A model generated the notes under the pieces. The model was not told the DNA's origin. It did not search any database and saw only the letters and a program-made list of their open reading frames with translations. The translations under genes and the position numbers were made by a program. A DNA stretch of 12,119 nt. Origin: Verrucomicrobiota bacterium (GTDB lineage: Bacteria; Verrucomicrobiota; Kiritimatiellia; CAIQIC01; Lenti-01). The stretch is taken from contig JAKLIL010000019.1 in NCBI GenBank assembly GCA_022709625.1, positions 1-12,119 of the forward strand. The letters are read 5' to 3'. Positions 12,021 to 12,119 of this stretch are shown here, piece after piece; position 1 is the stretch's first letter, and every line of letters starts with the position of its first letter.

Positions 12021-12048
12021 TTGCGCGCGGGGAGGCATATGGTAGATT
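12021..12048 (+). promoter_or_regulatory. Candidate promoter of the tRNA-Gly gene
   Basis: TTGCGC (12021-12026), a 16-bp spacer and TAGATT (12043-12048) preceded by TGG give an extended -10 type promoter. The predicted start, around 12055, is about 12 bp before the tRNA 5' end. Confidence 0.45.
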
Positions 12049-12066
12049 CCGCATGTCCCGAGAAGG

Positions 12067-12119
12067 GCGAGCGTAGCTCAGTGGTAGAGCGCCACCTTGC
12101 CAAGGTGGCTGTCGTGGGT
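12067..12119 (+). tRNA. tRNA-Gly (GCC), 3' end cut by window edge
   Basis: The 7-nt acceptor strand GCGAGCG is followed by TAGCTCAGTGGTAGAGC (D arm), and an anticodon arm CCACC-TTGCCAA-GGTGG with anticodon GCC. The variable region and the first half of the T arm (GTGGG, T54) are present; the remainder lies beyond base 12119. It decodes GGC and GGU glycine codons. Confidence 0.93.

Noticed and set aside
11033..12103. Upstream extension of the thioredoxin-like frame on the minus strand
   Set aside because: It would be antisense to the DapB-like gene and run into the tRNA; the signal peptide begins at 11032.

Overview
The window is a GC-rich bacterial chromosome segment. It most likely comes from the PVC superphylum (Kiritimatiellota, Verrucomicrobiota or Lentisphaerota). 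That placement is an inference from protein style: very large secreted proteins built from GEVED repeats, a C-terminal Trp-rich module ending in FYRV, a DUF7901-like insert, and a thioredoxin protein with a helical/TPR-like C-terminus. No phylogenetic marker is complete here, since the only RNA gene is a truncated tRNA-Gly(GCC).

Layout. Bases 2-2554 (+) are the 3' part of a large secreted GEVED-repeat protein. A 244-bp gap follows with an inverted repeat (2577-2605), a very good sigma70-type promoter (TTGACA, 17 bp, TACGCT) and a structured leader. Bases 2799-8501 (+) encode a complete 1900-residue secreted paralogue: signal peptide, unrecognised N-terminal domain, seven GEVED units of at least two subtypes, one inserted DUF7901-like domain, and the same C-terminal tail as the first protein. 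A 78-bp convergent gap carries a nested palindrome (8541-8573). On the minus strand a two-gene operon runs from 11032 down to 8580: an exported TlpA/thioredoxin-like protein with CGPC and a TPR-like tail, then 11 bp later a class I/II PLP aminotransferase. A 177-bp divergent intergenic region separates it from a plus-strand DapB-family reductase (11210-11977) with altered cofactor-loop and catalytic-motif residues. The window ends inside a tRNA-Gly gene with its own promoter-like sequence.

How the parts relate. The two giant proteins are clearly paralogous and probably extracellular or surface structures whose Asp-rich loops may bind calcium. Their units look shuffled: subtypes recur in different positions, and one 39-nt stretch is identical between the two genes. 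The right half is ordinary metabolism and envelope redox: transamination, a DapB-like lysine/diaminopimelate step, and a periplasmic thiol protein. Nothing seen ties that half to the giant proteins. There is no sign of a CRISPR array, transposase, integrase or known defence system. The least explained elements are the two giant proteins and the atypical DapB.
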